Source: DATGLE01 sp035294325 (lineage in GTDB: Bacteria > Chloroflexota > Ktedonobacteria > Ktedonobacterales > Ktedonobacteraceae). From it: DNA of 60,547 bases. Made by a program: the position numbers and the translations under genes. The DNA lies in NCBI GenBank assembly GCA_035294325.1, contig DATGLE010000045.1:1-60547 (forward strand), read 5' to 3'. Each line of letters begins with the position of its first letter. Within the stretch, counting starts at the first letter, position 1. Shown here in pieces: positions 1-9,015 of this stretch. The notes below the pieces were generated by a model. The model did no database searches and was not told the origin of the DNA. It saw only the letters and a list, made by a program, of their open reading frames with translations.

Positions 1-618
1 AAACTCGTTGCATACGGCGCTGATTAGTTCGAGAATTTGCGCCTGGACCGTCACGTCCAGCGCTGTTGTAGGTTCGTCCGCGATCAACAATTTAGGATTA
101 CAGGCCAGCGCGATAGCGATCATGACACGCTGGCGCATGCCGCCGCTGAACTGGTGCGGATAGGAATCGATGCGCTCGGAAACGGCAGGAATACCCACCT
201 GGTCCAGCAGGGCCATGGCGCGTTTGCGCGCCTCGCTCTCCGATAATTTCAGGTGGATGCGTAGCCCTTCCGCAATCTGCTTGCCAACAGTCATCGTCGG
301 ATTGAGGCAAGTCATCGGATCCTGGAAGATCATGCCAATCTTGCCGCCGCGCACTTTGCGCATTGCGCTCTCTGGTAGTTCGAGCAGGTCCTGACCTTCA
401 AAGTAGATGCTCCCCCCGGCGTATTCACCGGGGGGCTGGGCCACCAGGCGCATGATAGAGAGCGCGGTAACACTTTTACCGCAGCCGCTCTCCCCTACAA
501 TCGCAATCTTCTCGCCGGGCTTGACGGCGAAGTTCACGCCATCCACGGCACGCACCCGACCGGCCTTCGTCTTGAAGTAGGTCTTGAGGTCCTGCACTTC
601 TAGCAGATACTCTCCCAA
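1..618 (-). CDS. Oligopeptide/dipeptide ABC transporter ATP-binding protein (OppD/DppD-like), partial
   Basis: ATPase subunit of a peptide-type ABC importer; it would hydrolyse ATP on the cytoplasmic face of the two permeases encoded just upstream. The reading frame is open from a TTG at 618 to the window edge, so the C-terminus is missing (206 codons present). TTG is chosen because GGAG lies about 7 nt upstream and no ATG is suitably placed. Visible motifs: Walker A GESGCGKS near residue 42, Q-loop in GMIFQDP, ABC signature FSGGMRQR and Walker B LLIADEPTTALD. The NPTMTVGKQI segment is typical of OppD/DppD. It follows the permease gene by 35 bp on the same strand; a partner OppF-type ATPase may lie outside the window. 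Substrate is not readable from sequence. Confidence 0.93.
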   Translation of the reverse strand, partial: MGEYLLEVQDLKTYFKTKAGRVRAVDGVNFAVKPGEKIAIVGESGCGKSVTALSIMRLVAQPPGEYAGGSIYFEGQDLLELPESAMRKVRGGKIGMIFQDPMTCLNPTMTVGKQIAEGLRIHLKLSESEARKRAMALLDQVGIPAVSERIDSYPHQFSGGMRQRVMIAIALACNPKLLIADEPTTALDVTVQAQILELISAVCNEF

Positions 619-653
619 GTTGTTACTCCTTTTACACTTTTCACTACCAGTTG

Positions 654-1604
654 TTACCGTTCTGTCATGTAGGGATCGAGTGCGTCACGCAGGCCATCAC
701 CGACCAGATTGAGGGAGAGCACGGTGAAGAAGATCAGCAAGCCCGGAATAAAGACGAGCTTGGGATCAACGTCAACCAGGCCCTGCCCGGTGCTTACCAG
801 GTTGCCCCAACTGGCGCCGGGAGGCTTGATACCAAATCCGAAGTAGCTGAGCACCGACTCTAGAATGATATTGGTGCTGACCAGCAGGGTCGCATTCACC
901 ACGATTGGCCCGATGGCGTTGGGCAGCATGTGGCGGAACATCATGCGGAAATCGCGCACGCCAATGGTGCGCGCCGCCAGTACAAACTCCCGCTCTTTGA
1001 GCGCCAGGAATTCGCCTCGTACCAGGCGAGCCGCGTACATCCAGCCGAAGACGGCGATCAGGATAATCACGCTCCTGGGAGTGCCATCCGAGAAAGAAGC
1101 CGACAGCACGAAGAGCAGCAGGTAAAGCGGCACCGAGAGCACAACGTCAGTGAAGCGCATGAGCAGGTTATCGACGATGCCACCATAATAGCCGGCGATA
1201 GCTCCCAGGGTTACTCCGATGAAGATCGCCATGAGCATCGAAGTGAGACCGACCAGCAGCGAGACCTGGCCGCCAGCCATCACGCGCGCCAGTTCATCGC
1301 GCCCCACATCGTCGGTCCCGAAGGGATGCGCGAGGGACGGCCCCGCGAAGGAGGCGGCCGCATTGGTCACATCGATAGCGTTCGGGTTATTGTGCCCGGT
1401 CAGCCAGGGACCGAGGAAGCAGAAGATAGTGAGCACGATCAGAAAGACGGCTCCAACGATAGCTGCCTTGTTGCGCAGGAAACGATCTAAAATGATACGC
1501 CCCTGGCTGCGCCGCTTCTGCACCAGTGCCGGCGTTAATTCAAGGAAGGAATCGAGTTCGTCCTCCCGGGTGGGTGTGGTATTGATGCGTTCCGATATAT
1601 CCAT
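654..1604 (-). CDS. Peptide ABC transporter permease (OppC/DppC-like)
   Basis: Inner-membrane permease of the importer, 316 aa, normal length for the family. A cytoplasmic N-terminus of about 40 residues precedes the first membrane segment (around residues 47-68), followed by a periplasmic loop and a five-helix permease core. The EAA-type coupling loop that contacts the ATPase is visible as EREFVLAARTIGVRDFRMMF, followed by RHMLPNA. The N-terminal extension before helix 1 is the OppC rather than the OppB pattern. The gene starts 23 bp after the OppB-like permease stop, so the two are surely co-transcribed and translated in balance. Confidence 0.93.
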   Translation of the reverse strand: MDISERINTTPTREDELDSFLELTPALVQKRRSQGRIILDRFLRNKAAIVGAVFLIVLTIFCFLGPWLTGHNNPNAIDVTNAAASFAGPSLAHPFGTDDVGRDELARVMAGGQVSLLVGLTSMLMAIFIGVTLGAIAGYYGGIVDNLLMRFTDVVLSVPLYLLLFVLSASFSDGTPRSVIILIAVFGWMYAARLVRGEFLALKEREFVLAARTIGVRDFRMMFRHMLPNAIGPIVVNATLLVSTNIILESVLSYFGFGIKPPGASWGNLVSTGQGLVDVDPKLVFIPGLLIFFTVLSLNLVGDGLRDALDPYMTER

Positions 1605-1627
1605 GAGTCTCTCCTTCTCTCACCCGC

Positions 1628-2590
1628 TTATGAGTAGCGAATCCGAGGGTCCATCACTCCATAAAGGATGTCGGCGATCAGGTTAAAGGCGATCACAAAA
1701 GCGGCGCTGAGCATGAGCATCGCCAGCAGCACCGGGTAGTCGCGCCGGTCGAGAGAATCGAGGAAGAGCGATCCCATCCCGGGCCAGGCGAAGACGCCCT
1801 CGGTGATCGTGGCGCCCCCGGCCACCGCTCCGAAGTCCAGAGCGACGACGGTAATCAATGGAATGACCGCGTTCCGCAGCGCGTGGCGGAAAAGCATAGA
1901 GACTGTGCCAACGCCTTTGGCACGCGCTGTGCGCATATAATCTTGTTTAACCGTTTCGATCATACTCGAGCGCATATAGCGGTTCCAGCCGGCGATAAAG
2001 GAGGCAGCCAGCACCAGCATCGGCAAGAGCAAGTGTTCGAAGTGGTCGAAGAATGCCTCGACGGGTGAAAAGCTGTAGCCAAGCGTGGCTGTGCCCGATG
2101 CCGGCAGCCAGTGGAGCTGGACGGCGAAGATGTCCTGCGCGAAGACGCCAAGCAGGAAGATGGGCATGGCGATTCCGAAGTAAGAGATCGTGGTCAGAGC
2201 ATAATCGGTCAGAGTCCCCTGGCGCACGGCGGATACGACGCCGATAACGATAGCGAGAATGAGTGCCAGTACCAGCGCACTCGCGAACAGTTCCAGTGTC
2301 GGAGGGAAGCGCCGTCCCAGAATGGTAATCACCGGCTCGTTGGTCACGAAGGAGAAGCCAAAATTGCCGGTGAGAGCGCTGCTTATCCATTTAAGATATT
2401 GTATGGGCACCGGGTCATCCAGTCCCAGACGCGCCCGCAAAGCGGCTCGCCCCGCAGCCGTCAGATGTGGATTGAACAGCACTGCTTCTGGTCCACCAGG
2501 CAGGAGGTGGATCAAAGCGAACATGCCAATCGAGACGAAGAACAGCAAGGGGATAGCCTGTAGCAGCCGCCTAATGATGTATCGTCCCAT
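1628..2590 (-). CDS. Peptide ABC transporter permease (OppB/DppB-like)
   Basis: First permease of the peptide importer, 320 aa. The N-terminus (MGRYIIRRLLQAIPLLFFVS) forms the first membrane helix directly after a short basic stretch, as in OppB/DppB, followed by HLLPGGPEA and a large periplasmic loop. The EAA-like coupling loop is DYMRTARAKGVGTVSMLFRH. It pairs with the downstream OppC-like gene to make the heterodimeric channel. The start is preceded by a GGAGG on the minus strand. It lies downstream of three substrate-binding protein genes and probably has its own weak promoter in addition to read-through. Confidence 0.93.
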   Translation of the reverse strand: MGRYIIRRLLQAIPLLFFVSIGMFALIHLLPGGPEAVLFNPHLTAAGRAALRARLGLDDPVPIQYLKWISSALTGNFGFSFVTNEPVITILGRRFPPTLELFASALVLALILAIVIGVVSAVRQGTLTDYALTTISYFGIAMPIFLLGVFAQDIFAVQLHWLPASGTATLGYSFSPVEAFFDHFEHLLLPMLVLAASFIAGWNRYMRSSMIETVKQDYMRTARAKGVGTVSMLFRHALRNAVIPLITVVALDFGAVAGGATITEGVFAWPGMGSLFLDSLDRRDYPVLLAMLMLSAAFVIAFNLIADILYGVMDPRIRYS

Positions 2591-2670
2591 AGATACATAC
2601 CTCCAAGCGTATAAAAAAAACGCGGGTTCAGCCGACGAGCGTTAGGCAGGAAGAACAGAACGTCAGAGAT

Positions 2671-2679
2671 AGTATAGCA
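2671..2679 (-). promoter_or_regulatory. Possible extended -10 promoter for the permease genes
   Basis: On the minus strand TGCTATACT is an extended -10 motif about 80 nt upstream of the OppB-like start. No good -35 box is visible at 17-18 bp. It could allow permease expression independent of the binding-protein genes. Weak evidence. Confidence 0.35.
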
Positions 2680-2706
2680 CATTTTTGAAAATTGTGTAAT
2701 CATTCT

Positions 2707-2757
2707 TTCCGGCTCTACAGGGCTTTTGCAGAAGTTCTGTAGAGCCGGAAGGTTTTT
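2707..2757 (-). terminator. Intercistronic stem-loop after the first binding-protein gene
   Basis: A 14-bp perfect stem (TTCCGGCTCTACAG with its complement, loop about 16 nt) begins about 16 nt after the stop of the binding-protein gene. On the minus strand there is no clear T-run after the stem; the T5 run is on the plus-strand side. It may act as a 3' mRNA-stabilising, partially terminating hairpin that keeps binding protein in excess over permease, as REP-type hairpins do in other importer operons. That role is inference. Confidence 0.55.
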
Positions 2758-2766
2758 CAGATTACA

Positions 2767-4467
2767 TTAGCACTTGCCGTTATCGCACCACCACTGCCAG
2801 ATGTTGACAGTCTCTGACGCGCCCATTGGACCGGGCACGTAGTTGTGGGTGATGGTCTTTGCCATCGCCATGTCTGGCGGAGCATAGAGCACGATGAACG
2901 GGAAGTCCGTCAGCTCGATCTGATGGATCTGGTCGAAGATCTGCTGGCGCGCCGTCGGATCGACGGTCTGCTGCTCTTTCTTCAAAAGTTGATCCATCTG
3001 GTGGTTGCAGTAGAACGAGAAGTTCTCGCCATGCGGCGGGATCTGGTCACAGGCCAGAATCGAAGCGTCATCGGGATCATAGGTGAAGCTATCCTCAAAC
3101 TCGGCGAGATCATACTGGCCGGGCTTGCCGCTGCTCAGGAAAGTCCCGAAGAAGGTGCTGGCCGGGTAGTTCTGGATGTTGATCTTGATACCGATCTGCT
3201 GGAAATCCTGCTGGAGAATCAGTTCGTCGTCCTCGCGCCACAGGTTGTTGGCTGTGGTCGAGTACTGGAAGACCAGCTTCTGCCCGTTCTTGGAGCGGAT
3301 ACCGTCCGGTCCTTTCTTCCAGCCATGCGCATCGAGCAGCTGGTTCGCCGCTGCCAGGTCGAATTTCGGGCAGGGTGCGTCGGCCTGGTAGCCGGGGTTG
3401 AAGGCGGTCCCATGATCGGTACACAGCGGTTCGGCGAAGCCACGCCTGGCTGTGGTGATGAGGGCGTTGTGGTCAATCGCCATCGCCATTGCCTGCCGCA
3501 CCTCCGGGTTGTTCGCCAGGATCTTGTTGTTGAAATCGAGGTAGATCGCCTCGAAGTTCGCAATTTTCGGCGAATGGGTGAGCTTGTAGTTCGAGAGTTT
3601 CTCATAGGCCGGGACCTTACTCACATCCAGGAACCAGGAGGAGTCGATGGTGCCAGCTTGCAGGTCCTTGAGGATGGTGTTCTGGTCGGGCACAATGCGG
3701 AAGACGACGCTATCCAGATAGGGATAGCCCTGGGAGGCCAGGTAGTACTTCGGGTTGCGCACGACGGTATAGTGGTCGCCGGGCTTGCTTTCCTTCATCA
3801 TGAACGGTCCGCTCACGACTGACGGGTTGAGGTTGTCGGGCGACTTGGTGATGGCGTCGGGGGCCATGCTCTGGAAGTGGTGCGCCGGCAGTGGAGCGTT
3901 CAGCCCATCGGCCCAGATAGAAAGGAAGGGAGCGAAGGGCTGGCTCAGATGGAAGGTGATCGACAGATTATCCGCCGAGAGCGTGGTCGACTGGATCAGG
4001 TTGAAACCGACGGTGCTGGCCGCCGCGAACCTGGGATTGGTCCAGGTCTTCCAGGAGTAGTCCACGTCGCGCGCATCCTCAGGCTGCCCATCAGACCAGA
4101 CCAGGCCCTTGCGCAGATGGAAGGTCCACGTTTTATAGTCCGAACTGATCCCCCCGTTGGCGACAGTGGGCATCTCCGAAGCAAGGCCGGGATGCAGAGT
4201 TCCATTCGAGTCGCCATAGAAAATCGGGGTGTAGATGGCCTGGTCTACCATGTCGGAAAAGGTTTCGGTAGAGGCGTTAGGGATCAACGAATCTGGCTCC
4301 TCGTACAGGTCGTCAACCCAGGTGCCCCCTTTGACCGGGGCCGCGCTGGACGAGGATGTTGAACTACTGTTTGTCGGTGTGCCACATGCACTCAACAGCA
4401 GAATCAGCGCTGATGCGAGCGATATGGCGATCATAAAGATCGAGGGTACAGGTCGCCTGGGCATCAT
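2767..4467 (-). CDS. Peptide ABC transporter substrate-binding lipoprotein, copy 1
   Basis: Solute-binding protein of the SBP_bac_5 (OppA/DppA, cluster C) family, 566 aa. The N-terminus is a lipoprotein signal: basic MMPRRPVPS, a hydrophobic helix and lipobox LLSAC, then a Ser/Thr-rich linker. The mature part starts with a GGTWVDDLYEEPDSLIPNAS segment typical of the family (cluster C proteins begin by describing a false solution). Two start codons (ATGATG) follow the strong leader AGGAGGACAT. It is closely related over its full length to the next two genes upstream on the same strand, so this is a triplication with divergence. Ligand is unknown; peptide, nickel, sugar and other ligands all occur in this family. 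Confidence 0.93.
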   Translation of the reverse strand: MMPRRPVPSIFMIAISLASALILLLSACGTPTNSSSTSSSSAAPVKGGTWVDDLYEEPDSLIPNASTETFSDMVDQAIYTPIFYGDSNGTLHPGLASEMPTVANGGISSDYKTWTFHLRKGLVWSDGQPEDARDVDYSWKTWTNPRFAAASTVGFNLIQSTTLSADNLSITFHLSQPFAPFLSIWADGLNAPLPAHHFQSMAPDAITKSPDNLNPSVVSGPFMMKESKPGDHYTVVRNPKYYLASQGYPYLDSVVFRIVPDQNTILKDLQAGTIDSSWFLDVSKVPAYEKLSNYKLTHSPKIANFEAIYLDFNNKILANNPEVRQAMAMAIDHNALITTARRGFAEPLCTDHGTAFNPGYQADAPCPKFDLAAANQLLDAHGWKKGPDGIRSKNGQKLVFQYSTTANNLWREDDELILQQDFQQIGIKINIQNYPASTFFGTFLSSGKPGQYDLAEFEDSFTYDPDDASILACDQIPPHGENFSFYCNHQMDQLLKKEQQTVDPTARQQIFDQIHQIELTDFPFIVLYAPPDMAMAKTITHNYVPGPMGASETVNIWQWWCDNGKC

Positions 4468-4550
4468 GTCCTCCTAAAGAAATGACATACCTACCTGTAG
4501 GGAAAGCCGTGACCGGTGTGGGAGGAACACTCTCTTTCACCGTTGCACGG

Positions 4551-4645
4551 GCGATACAGGGCGCCATACGACTTCAAAAGTAGGAACAGCACTCTGAAAG
4601 TCATCATGGCACGTTTTCACACACTATCTGTACGTCACTGGCGGT
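4551..4645 (-). promoter_or_regulatory. Conserved upstream block of binding-protein copy 1
   Basis: This stretch resembles the sequence upstream of copies 2 and 3. Shared pieces on the plus strand are GACTTCAA, a matching GAAAGTC about 20 bp on (imperfect inverted repeat), then TACGTCACTGGCG and TCTCACA. Conservation upstream of all three paralogues suggests a promoter or operator region duplicated with the genes. Confidence 0.45.
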
Positions 4646-4705
4646 ATGAATTCTCACAGGCGCACTTTCTCAGAGGATATCTGATGCTCAACGGCCTGGC
4701 CCGCT

Positions 4706-4897
4706 CTCACCCGGCGTTCGCGCGGCTGCGCCGCACCATGAATAGGAGATGAGTTGTGCAAAATGCGCTGCGCGCATTTTGCACAACTCATCTTCCAGGA
4801 GGTGAGCGCCGCAGGCGCGAGCATACTCCATCTCTACGGGCGCACCGAGAAGGATGGAGAGAGATCTCCCAGGAGGTGAGCGCCGCAGGCGCGAGCA
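4706..4897. repeat. Composite triple-hairpin element, copy a (with duplicated B arm)
   Basis: A arm (GCGCGGCTGCGCCGC at about 4720) is followed by a perfect palindrome at 4747-4793 (apex AATGCGC-TGC-GCGCATT) and a B arm (GAGCGCCGCAGGCGCGAGC at 4805). The B arm with its flanks is repeated directly about 73 bp further on. Together with the conserved block and the terminator of copy 2 this fills the 515-bp gap 4468-4982; no gene is seen there. Confidence 0.85.
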
Positions 4898-4931
4898 TAC
4901 GCCGATATTCGGGAACGGGAGATGAGCAGAA

Positions 4932-4968
4932 TATAAAAGTAGAGGCAGAGCTTAGCCCTGCCTCTACC
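4932..4968 (-). terminator. Rho-independent terminator of binding-protein copy 2
   Basis: A 10-bp stem GTAGAGGCAG/CTGCCTCTAC starts about 15 nt after the stop codon, and the minus strand continues ACTTTTATATT after the stem, giving a short T-run. Confidence 0.7.
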
Positions 4969-4982
4969 CGTGACAGACTACA

Positions 4983-6686
4983 TTAACATTTGCCGCCGTC
5001 GCACCACCACTGCCAGTTGTTGATGGTCTCGGACGCACCGCCGGGAGCCGGCGAGTAGTTGTGCGTGCCCTTCTTGACCATCGCAATGTCGTAAGGCCCG
5101 TACAGCACGATGAACGGGAAGTCCGTCAGGTAGATCTGGTGGATCTGGTTGAAGATCTGCTGGCGGGCATTCGGATCAGCCGTCTGCTGCTCCTGATGAT
5201 ACAGGGCATCCAGTTGATGGTTACAATAGAAGGAAACGTTGAAACCATTGGGCGGGATCTGATCACACTCAAAGAGTGTAGAATCATCAGCGTCGTAGGC
5301 GAAACTGGTCTCAAACTCGGCGAGATCGTACTGCCCCGGCTTGCCACTTGTCAGGAAGGTCCCGAAGAAGGTGCTGGCCGGATAGTTCTGGACGTTGATC
5401 TTGATCCCGATAGCCTGGAAGTTTTGCTGGAGAATCAGTTCGTCGTCCTCGCGCCACAGGTTGTTGGCTGTGGTCGAGTACTGGAAGACCAGCTTCTGCC
5501 CGTTCTTGGAGCGAATGCCATCGGGTCCTTTCTTCCAGCCGTGTGAATCAAGCAACTGATTGGCGGCGGCAGGATCGAACTTGGGACAGGGGGCGTCTGG
5601 CTGGTAGCCAGGGTGGACCGGAGGCCCATGATCGGTACACAATGGCTGGGCAAAACCGCGTCTGGCCGTAGTGATGAGGGCATTGTGGTCAATCGCCATT
5701 GCCATCGCCTGCCGCACCTCCGGGTTGCCCGAGAGGATCTTGTTGTTGAAGTTGATGTAAATGGCCTCGAAGTTGCCGGTGTTATGCGCATACGAGAGCG
5801 TGTAGTTGGAGAGCTTCTGGTAAGCAGGCGCCTTACTCACATCCAGGAACCAGGAGGAGTCGATGGTGCCGGCTTGCAGATCCTTGAGGATAGTGTTCTG
5901 ATCTGGCACGACTCTGAACACTATACTATCCAGATAGGGATAGCCCTGGGAGGCCAGGTAGTACTTGGGGTTGCGCACCACGGTGTAGTGGTCGCCGGGC
6001 TTGCTCTCCTTCATCATGAAGGGGCCACTCACGACTGACGGATTCAGATTGTCCGGTGATTTACTGATGGCGTCGGGAGCCATGCTCTGGAAATGATGGG
6101 CTGGCAGCGGAGCGCTCAGGCCGTCCATCCAGGCGTCGGCGATAAAGGGCGCGAAGGGCCGGCTTAGATGGAAGGTGATCGACAGATTATCCGAGGAGAC
6201 CTCCGCCGATTGGATCAAATTGAGGCCAACGGTACTGCCTGCTCCGAACTTGGGATTGGTCCAGGTTCGCCAGGTATAGTCGACATCCCTGGCATCGTAA
6301 GGCTGCCCATCGGACCAGACCAGGCCCTTGCGCATGTGAATGGTCCAGGTCTTGAGGTCCGAGCTGATGCCGCCATTGGCCGTCGTCGGGACCTCGGTAG
6401 CCGCTGCCGGTGTGATGACGTTATTCGGGGTGCCGACAAAAAGCGGGGTGTAGAGGGTCTGATCAACCATGTCGGAAAAGGTTTCTACAGACGCATTAGG
6501 GATCAACGAATCTGGCTCCTCATACAGATCGTCGATCCAGGTACCGCCTTTGACCGGTGTCGAACTGGTGCCCGAGGATGTGTTGCCACTGGTGGTCGGT
6601 GTGCCACAGGCGCTCAACAGCAGGATCAGTGCTGACACGAGGGAAAAGGCGATCATGAAGGTTTGGGGTCTAGGTCGCTTGAGCAT
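4983..6686 (-). CDS. Peptide ABC transporter substrate-binding lipoprotein, copy 2
   Basis: SBP_bac_5 family lipoprotein of 567 aa with signal peptide and lipobox LLSAC near residue 27. It shares long identical stretches with copies 1 and 3 (for example FMMKESKPGDHYTVVRNPKY and NGQKLVFQYSTTANNLW). Differences are concentrated in segments that may line the ligand site, such as the C-terminal part around the DQIPPNGFNVSFYCNHQLD region, where copies 1 and 3 read DQIPPHGENFSFYCNHQMD. This suggests ligand diversification. The start is set by AGGAGGACACG directly before ATG. It has its own terminator and its own upstream conserved block, so it is probably an independent transcription unit feeding the shared permease. 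Confidence 0.93.
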   Translation of the reverse strand: MLKRPRPQTFMIAFSLVSALILLLSACGTPTTSGNTSSGTSSTPVKGGTWIDDLYEEPDSLIPNASVETFSDMVDQTLYTPLFVGTPNNVITPAAATEVPTTANGGISSDLKTWTIHMRKGLVWSDGQPYDARDVDYTWRTWTNPKFGAGSTVGLNLIQSAEVSSDNLSITFHLSRPFAPFIADAWMDGLSAPLPAHHFQSMAPDAISKSPDNLNPSVVSGPFMMKESKPGDHYTVVRNPKYYLASQGYPYLDSIVFRVVPDQNTILKDLQAGTIDSSWFLDVSKAPAYQKLSNYTLSYAHNTGNFEAIYINFNNKILSGNPEVRQAMAMAIDHNALITTARRGFAQPLCTDHGPPVHPGYQPDAPCPKFDPAAANQLLDSHGWKKGPDGIRSKNGQKLVFQYSTTANNLWREDDELILQQNFQAIGIKINVQNYPASTFFGTFLTSGKPGQYDLAEFETSFAYDADDSTLFECDQIPPNGFNVSFYCNHQLDALYHQEQQTADPNARQQIFNQIHQIYLTDFPFIVLYGPYDIAMVKKGTHNYSPAPGGASETINNWQWWCDGGKC

Positions 6687-6792
6687 CGTGTCCTCCTAAG
6701 AAAATAACATTTCTGATTTTGAGGAACTGGACTTCCTCATCATCATCTGGTGCAAGTGTGTGGGAGGTAGCAGTCTCCCCTCACGCTGCTCG

Positions 6793-6875
6793 GGCGATAG
6801 TGGACGCTATACAACTTCAATACCACAGCACCCTGGAAGTTATAATAGCGCTTATATGGTAATACGTCACTGGCG
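6793..6875 (-). promoter_or_regulatory. Conserved upstream block of binding-protein copy 2
   Basis: Contains AACTTC and GAAGTT about 20 bp apart as an inverted repeat, then ATACGTCACTGGCG. The same order of motifs occurs before copies 1 and 3. Candidate operator/promoter. The rest of the 319-bp gap 6687-7005 holds the 5' leader of copy 2 and the terminator of copy 3; nothing else is seen. Confidence 0.5.
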
Positions 6876-6940
6876 TTGAATTTCTCACATGTATTCTTCT
6901 CTCTCAGAAAGCACTTGCACAGCGTCGCTGCGCGCTCGCT

Positions 6941-6988
6941 AAAGAAAAAAGGAAAGTGCAGGAAGGTTGATCCCTTCCTGCACTTTTT
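6941..6988 (-). terminator. Rho-independent terminator of binding-protein copy 3
   Basis: Strong 14-bp stem (AAAGTGCAGGAAGG with complement, 6-nt loop) about 20 nt after the stop codon. On the minus strand the stem is followed by CCTTTTTTCTTT, a good T-run. Confidence 0.88.
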
Positions 6989-7005
6989 CTATGGCAGAGC
7001 TTACA

Positions 7006-8712
7006 CTATGCCGGGCATTTGCCGCCGTCGCACCACCATTGCCAGATGTTGACGGTCTCGGACGCACCCGCCGAAGAAGGCGAGTAGTTGTGCGTGCCCT
7101 TCTTAACCATCGCCAGGTCATAGGGCGCGTACAGCACGATGAACGGGAAGTCCGTCAATTCGATCTGGTGGATCTGGTTGAAGATCTGCTGGCGGGCATT
7201 CGGGTCGGCCGTCTGCTGCTCCTGCTTCAAGAGCTGATCCATCTGATGGTTGCAGTAGAACGAGAAGTTCTCGCCATGCGGCGGGATCTGGTCACAGGCC
7301 AGCAGGAAGGCATCATCGGGATCCAGTGGCGTCGTGAACTCGAACTCGGCAAGGTCGTACTGGCCGGGCTTGCCACCGCTGAGGAACGGTCCGAAGAAGG
7401 TGCTGGCCGGGTAGTTCTGGATGTTGATCTTGATACCGATGGCCTGGAAATCCTGCTGGAGGATCAACTCATCATCCTCGCGCCACAGGTTGTTGGCTGT
7501 GGTCGAGTACGGAAAGACCAGCTTCTGCCCGTTCTTGGAGCGGATGCCATCGGGTCCCTTGACCCAGCCATGCGAATCGAGCAACTGGTTCGCGGCGGCG
7601 GGATCGAACTTCGGACAGGGGGCATCGGGCTGGTAGCCAGGATGAACTGCCGGTCCGTGGTCGGTACACAATGGCTGGGCATAGCCGCGTCTGGCCGTGG
7701 TGATGAGGGCATTGTGGTCAATCGCCATTGCCATCGCCTGCCGCACCTCCGGGTTGCCCGAGAGGATCTTGTTGTTGAAGTCGAAGTACATCGCCTCGAA
7801 GTTGCCGGTATTGTGATTATACGAGAGCGTGTAACTCGAAAGCTTCTGGTAGGCGGGCGCTTTGCTCACATCCAGGAACCAGGAGGAGTCGATGGTACCC
7901 GATTGCAGATCCTTGAGGATGGTGTTCTGGTCGGGCACAATCCTGAAGACCACGCTATCCAGATAGGGATAGCCCTGGGAGGCCAGGTAGTACTTGGGGT
8001 TGCGCACCACCGTGTAGTGGTCGCCGGGCTTGCTCTCCTTCATCATGAACGGTCCGCTCACGACTGACGGGTTGAGGTTGTCGGGCGACTTGGTGATGGC
8101 ATCGGGGGCCATGCTCTGGTAATGGTGCGCCGGCAACGGAGCGTTCAGCCCATCTACCCAGAGGGTGGCAAAGGGAGCGTAGGGCTGGCTCAGGTGGAAA
8201 GTGATCGACAGATTGTCCGAGGAAACATCCGCCGAGGTAATCAGGTTGAAACCGACGGTGCTGGCCGCCGCGAACTTGGGATTGGTCCACAGCTTCCAGG
8301 AGTAGTCCACGTCGCGGGCATCGTAAGGCTGCCCATCGGACCAGACCAGTCCCTTGCGCAGATGGAAGGTCCAGGTCTTGGCATCCGAGCTGACGCCGCC
8401 ATTGGCGATGGTCGGGATCTCGGTAGCCGCTGCGGGCTGGAAAGAGTTATTCGGGGTGCCGACAAAGAGTGGAAGATAGAGGGCCTGGTCTACCATGTCG
8501 GAAAAGGTTTCGGTAGAAGCGTTAGGGATCAACGAATCTGGCTCCTCATACAGATCGTCGATCCAGGTGCCGCCTTTGACCGGTGCTGAGCTGGTGCCTG
8601 AGGATGTGTTGCCACTGGTGGTCGGTGTGCCACAGGCACTCAACAGCAGGATCAGCGCTGACACGAGGGAAAAGGCGATCATGAAGAATTGAGGTCTAGG
8701 TCGCTTGAGCAT
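7006..8712 (-). CDS. Peptide ABC transporter substrate-binding lipoprotein, copy 3
   Basis: Third SBP_bac_5 lipoprotein, 568 aa, first in the direction of transcription. Signal peptide and lipobox LLSAC near residue 27, a Ser/Thr/Gly linker, then the conserved PVKGGTWIDDLYEEPDSLIP segment. Its N-terminal 50 residues are almost the same as copy 2, while its C-terminal half (DQIPPHGENFSFYCNHQMDQ) matches copy 1 better, which suggests past recombination between copies. It ends with a strong terminator, so the downstream copies need their own promoters. Ligand unknown. Confidence 0.93.
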   Translation of the reverse strand: MLKRPRPQFFMIAFSLVSALILLLSACGTPTTSGNTSSGTSSAPVKGGTWIDDLYEEPDSLIPNASTETFSDMVDQALYLPLFVGTPNNSFQPAAATEIPTIANGGVSSDAKTWTFHLRKGLVWSDGQPYDARDVDYSWKLWTNPKFAAASTVGFNLITSADVSSDNLSITFHLSQPYAPFATLWVDGLNAPLPAHHYQSMAPDAITKSPDNLNPSVVSGPFMMKESKPGDHYTVVRNPKYYLASQGYPYLDSVVFRIVPDQNTILKDLQSGTIDSSWFLDVSKAPAYQKLSSYTLSYNHNTGNFEAMYFDFNNKILSGNPEVRQAMAMAIDHNALITTARRGYAQPLCTDHGPAVHPGYQPDAPCPKFDPAAANQLLDSHGWVKGPDGIRSKNGQKLVFPYSTTANNLWREDDELILQQDFQAIGIKINIQNYPASTFFGPFLSGGKPGQYDLAEFEFTTPLDPDDAFLLACDQIPPHGENFSFYCNHQMDQLLKQEQQTADPNARQQIFNQIHQIELTDFPFIVLYAPYDLAMVKKGTHNYSPSSAGASETVNIWQWWCDGGKCPA

Positions 8713-8840
8713 CGTGTCCTCCTCATAAAAAAAGGTAATAGCGTTTTTTTGAGGATCATCCTGGTGCTACAAACAGGAAATCTCCTCCGCTAGAACCCCT
8801 GCGTGCTTGCATAAGCAAATCAGGCAAGTGGCATGAACAG

Positions 8841-8945
8841 ATAGACTGCGCTGCACGACTTCAACAGCCGGCCTCACGAAGTTGAACTGACGTGCATCAT
8901 ATATACTACGTCATCTATAAGCTCTTTCTCACAGGAAAGGCGGCG
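8841..8945 (-). promoter_or_regulatory. Conserved upstream block of binding-protein copy 3
   Basis: Carries CGACTTCAA and GAAGTTGAA about 15 bp apart (inverted ACTTC/GAAGT), then CTACGTCA and TTTCTCACAGG, the same series as before copies 1 and 2. It lies in the 469-bp gap 8713-9181 together with composite element b. Confidence 0.5.
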
Positions 8946-9015
8946 AATTTCTCTCCTCTGTGAGAGCCACGCTGCGTCCGATAGTAATAAGCAAGCAGGT
9001 TCTCAGCCCTGCCAT

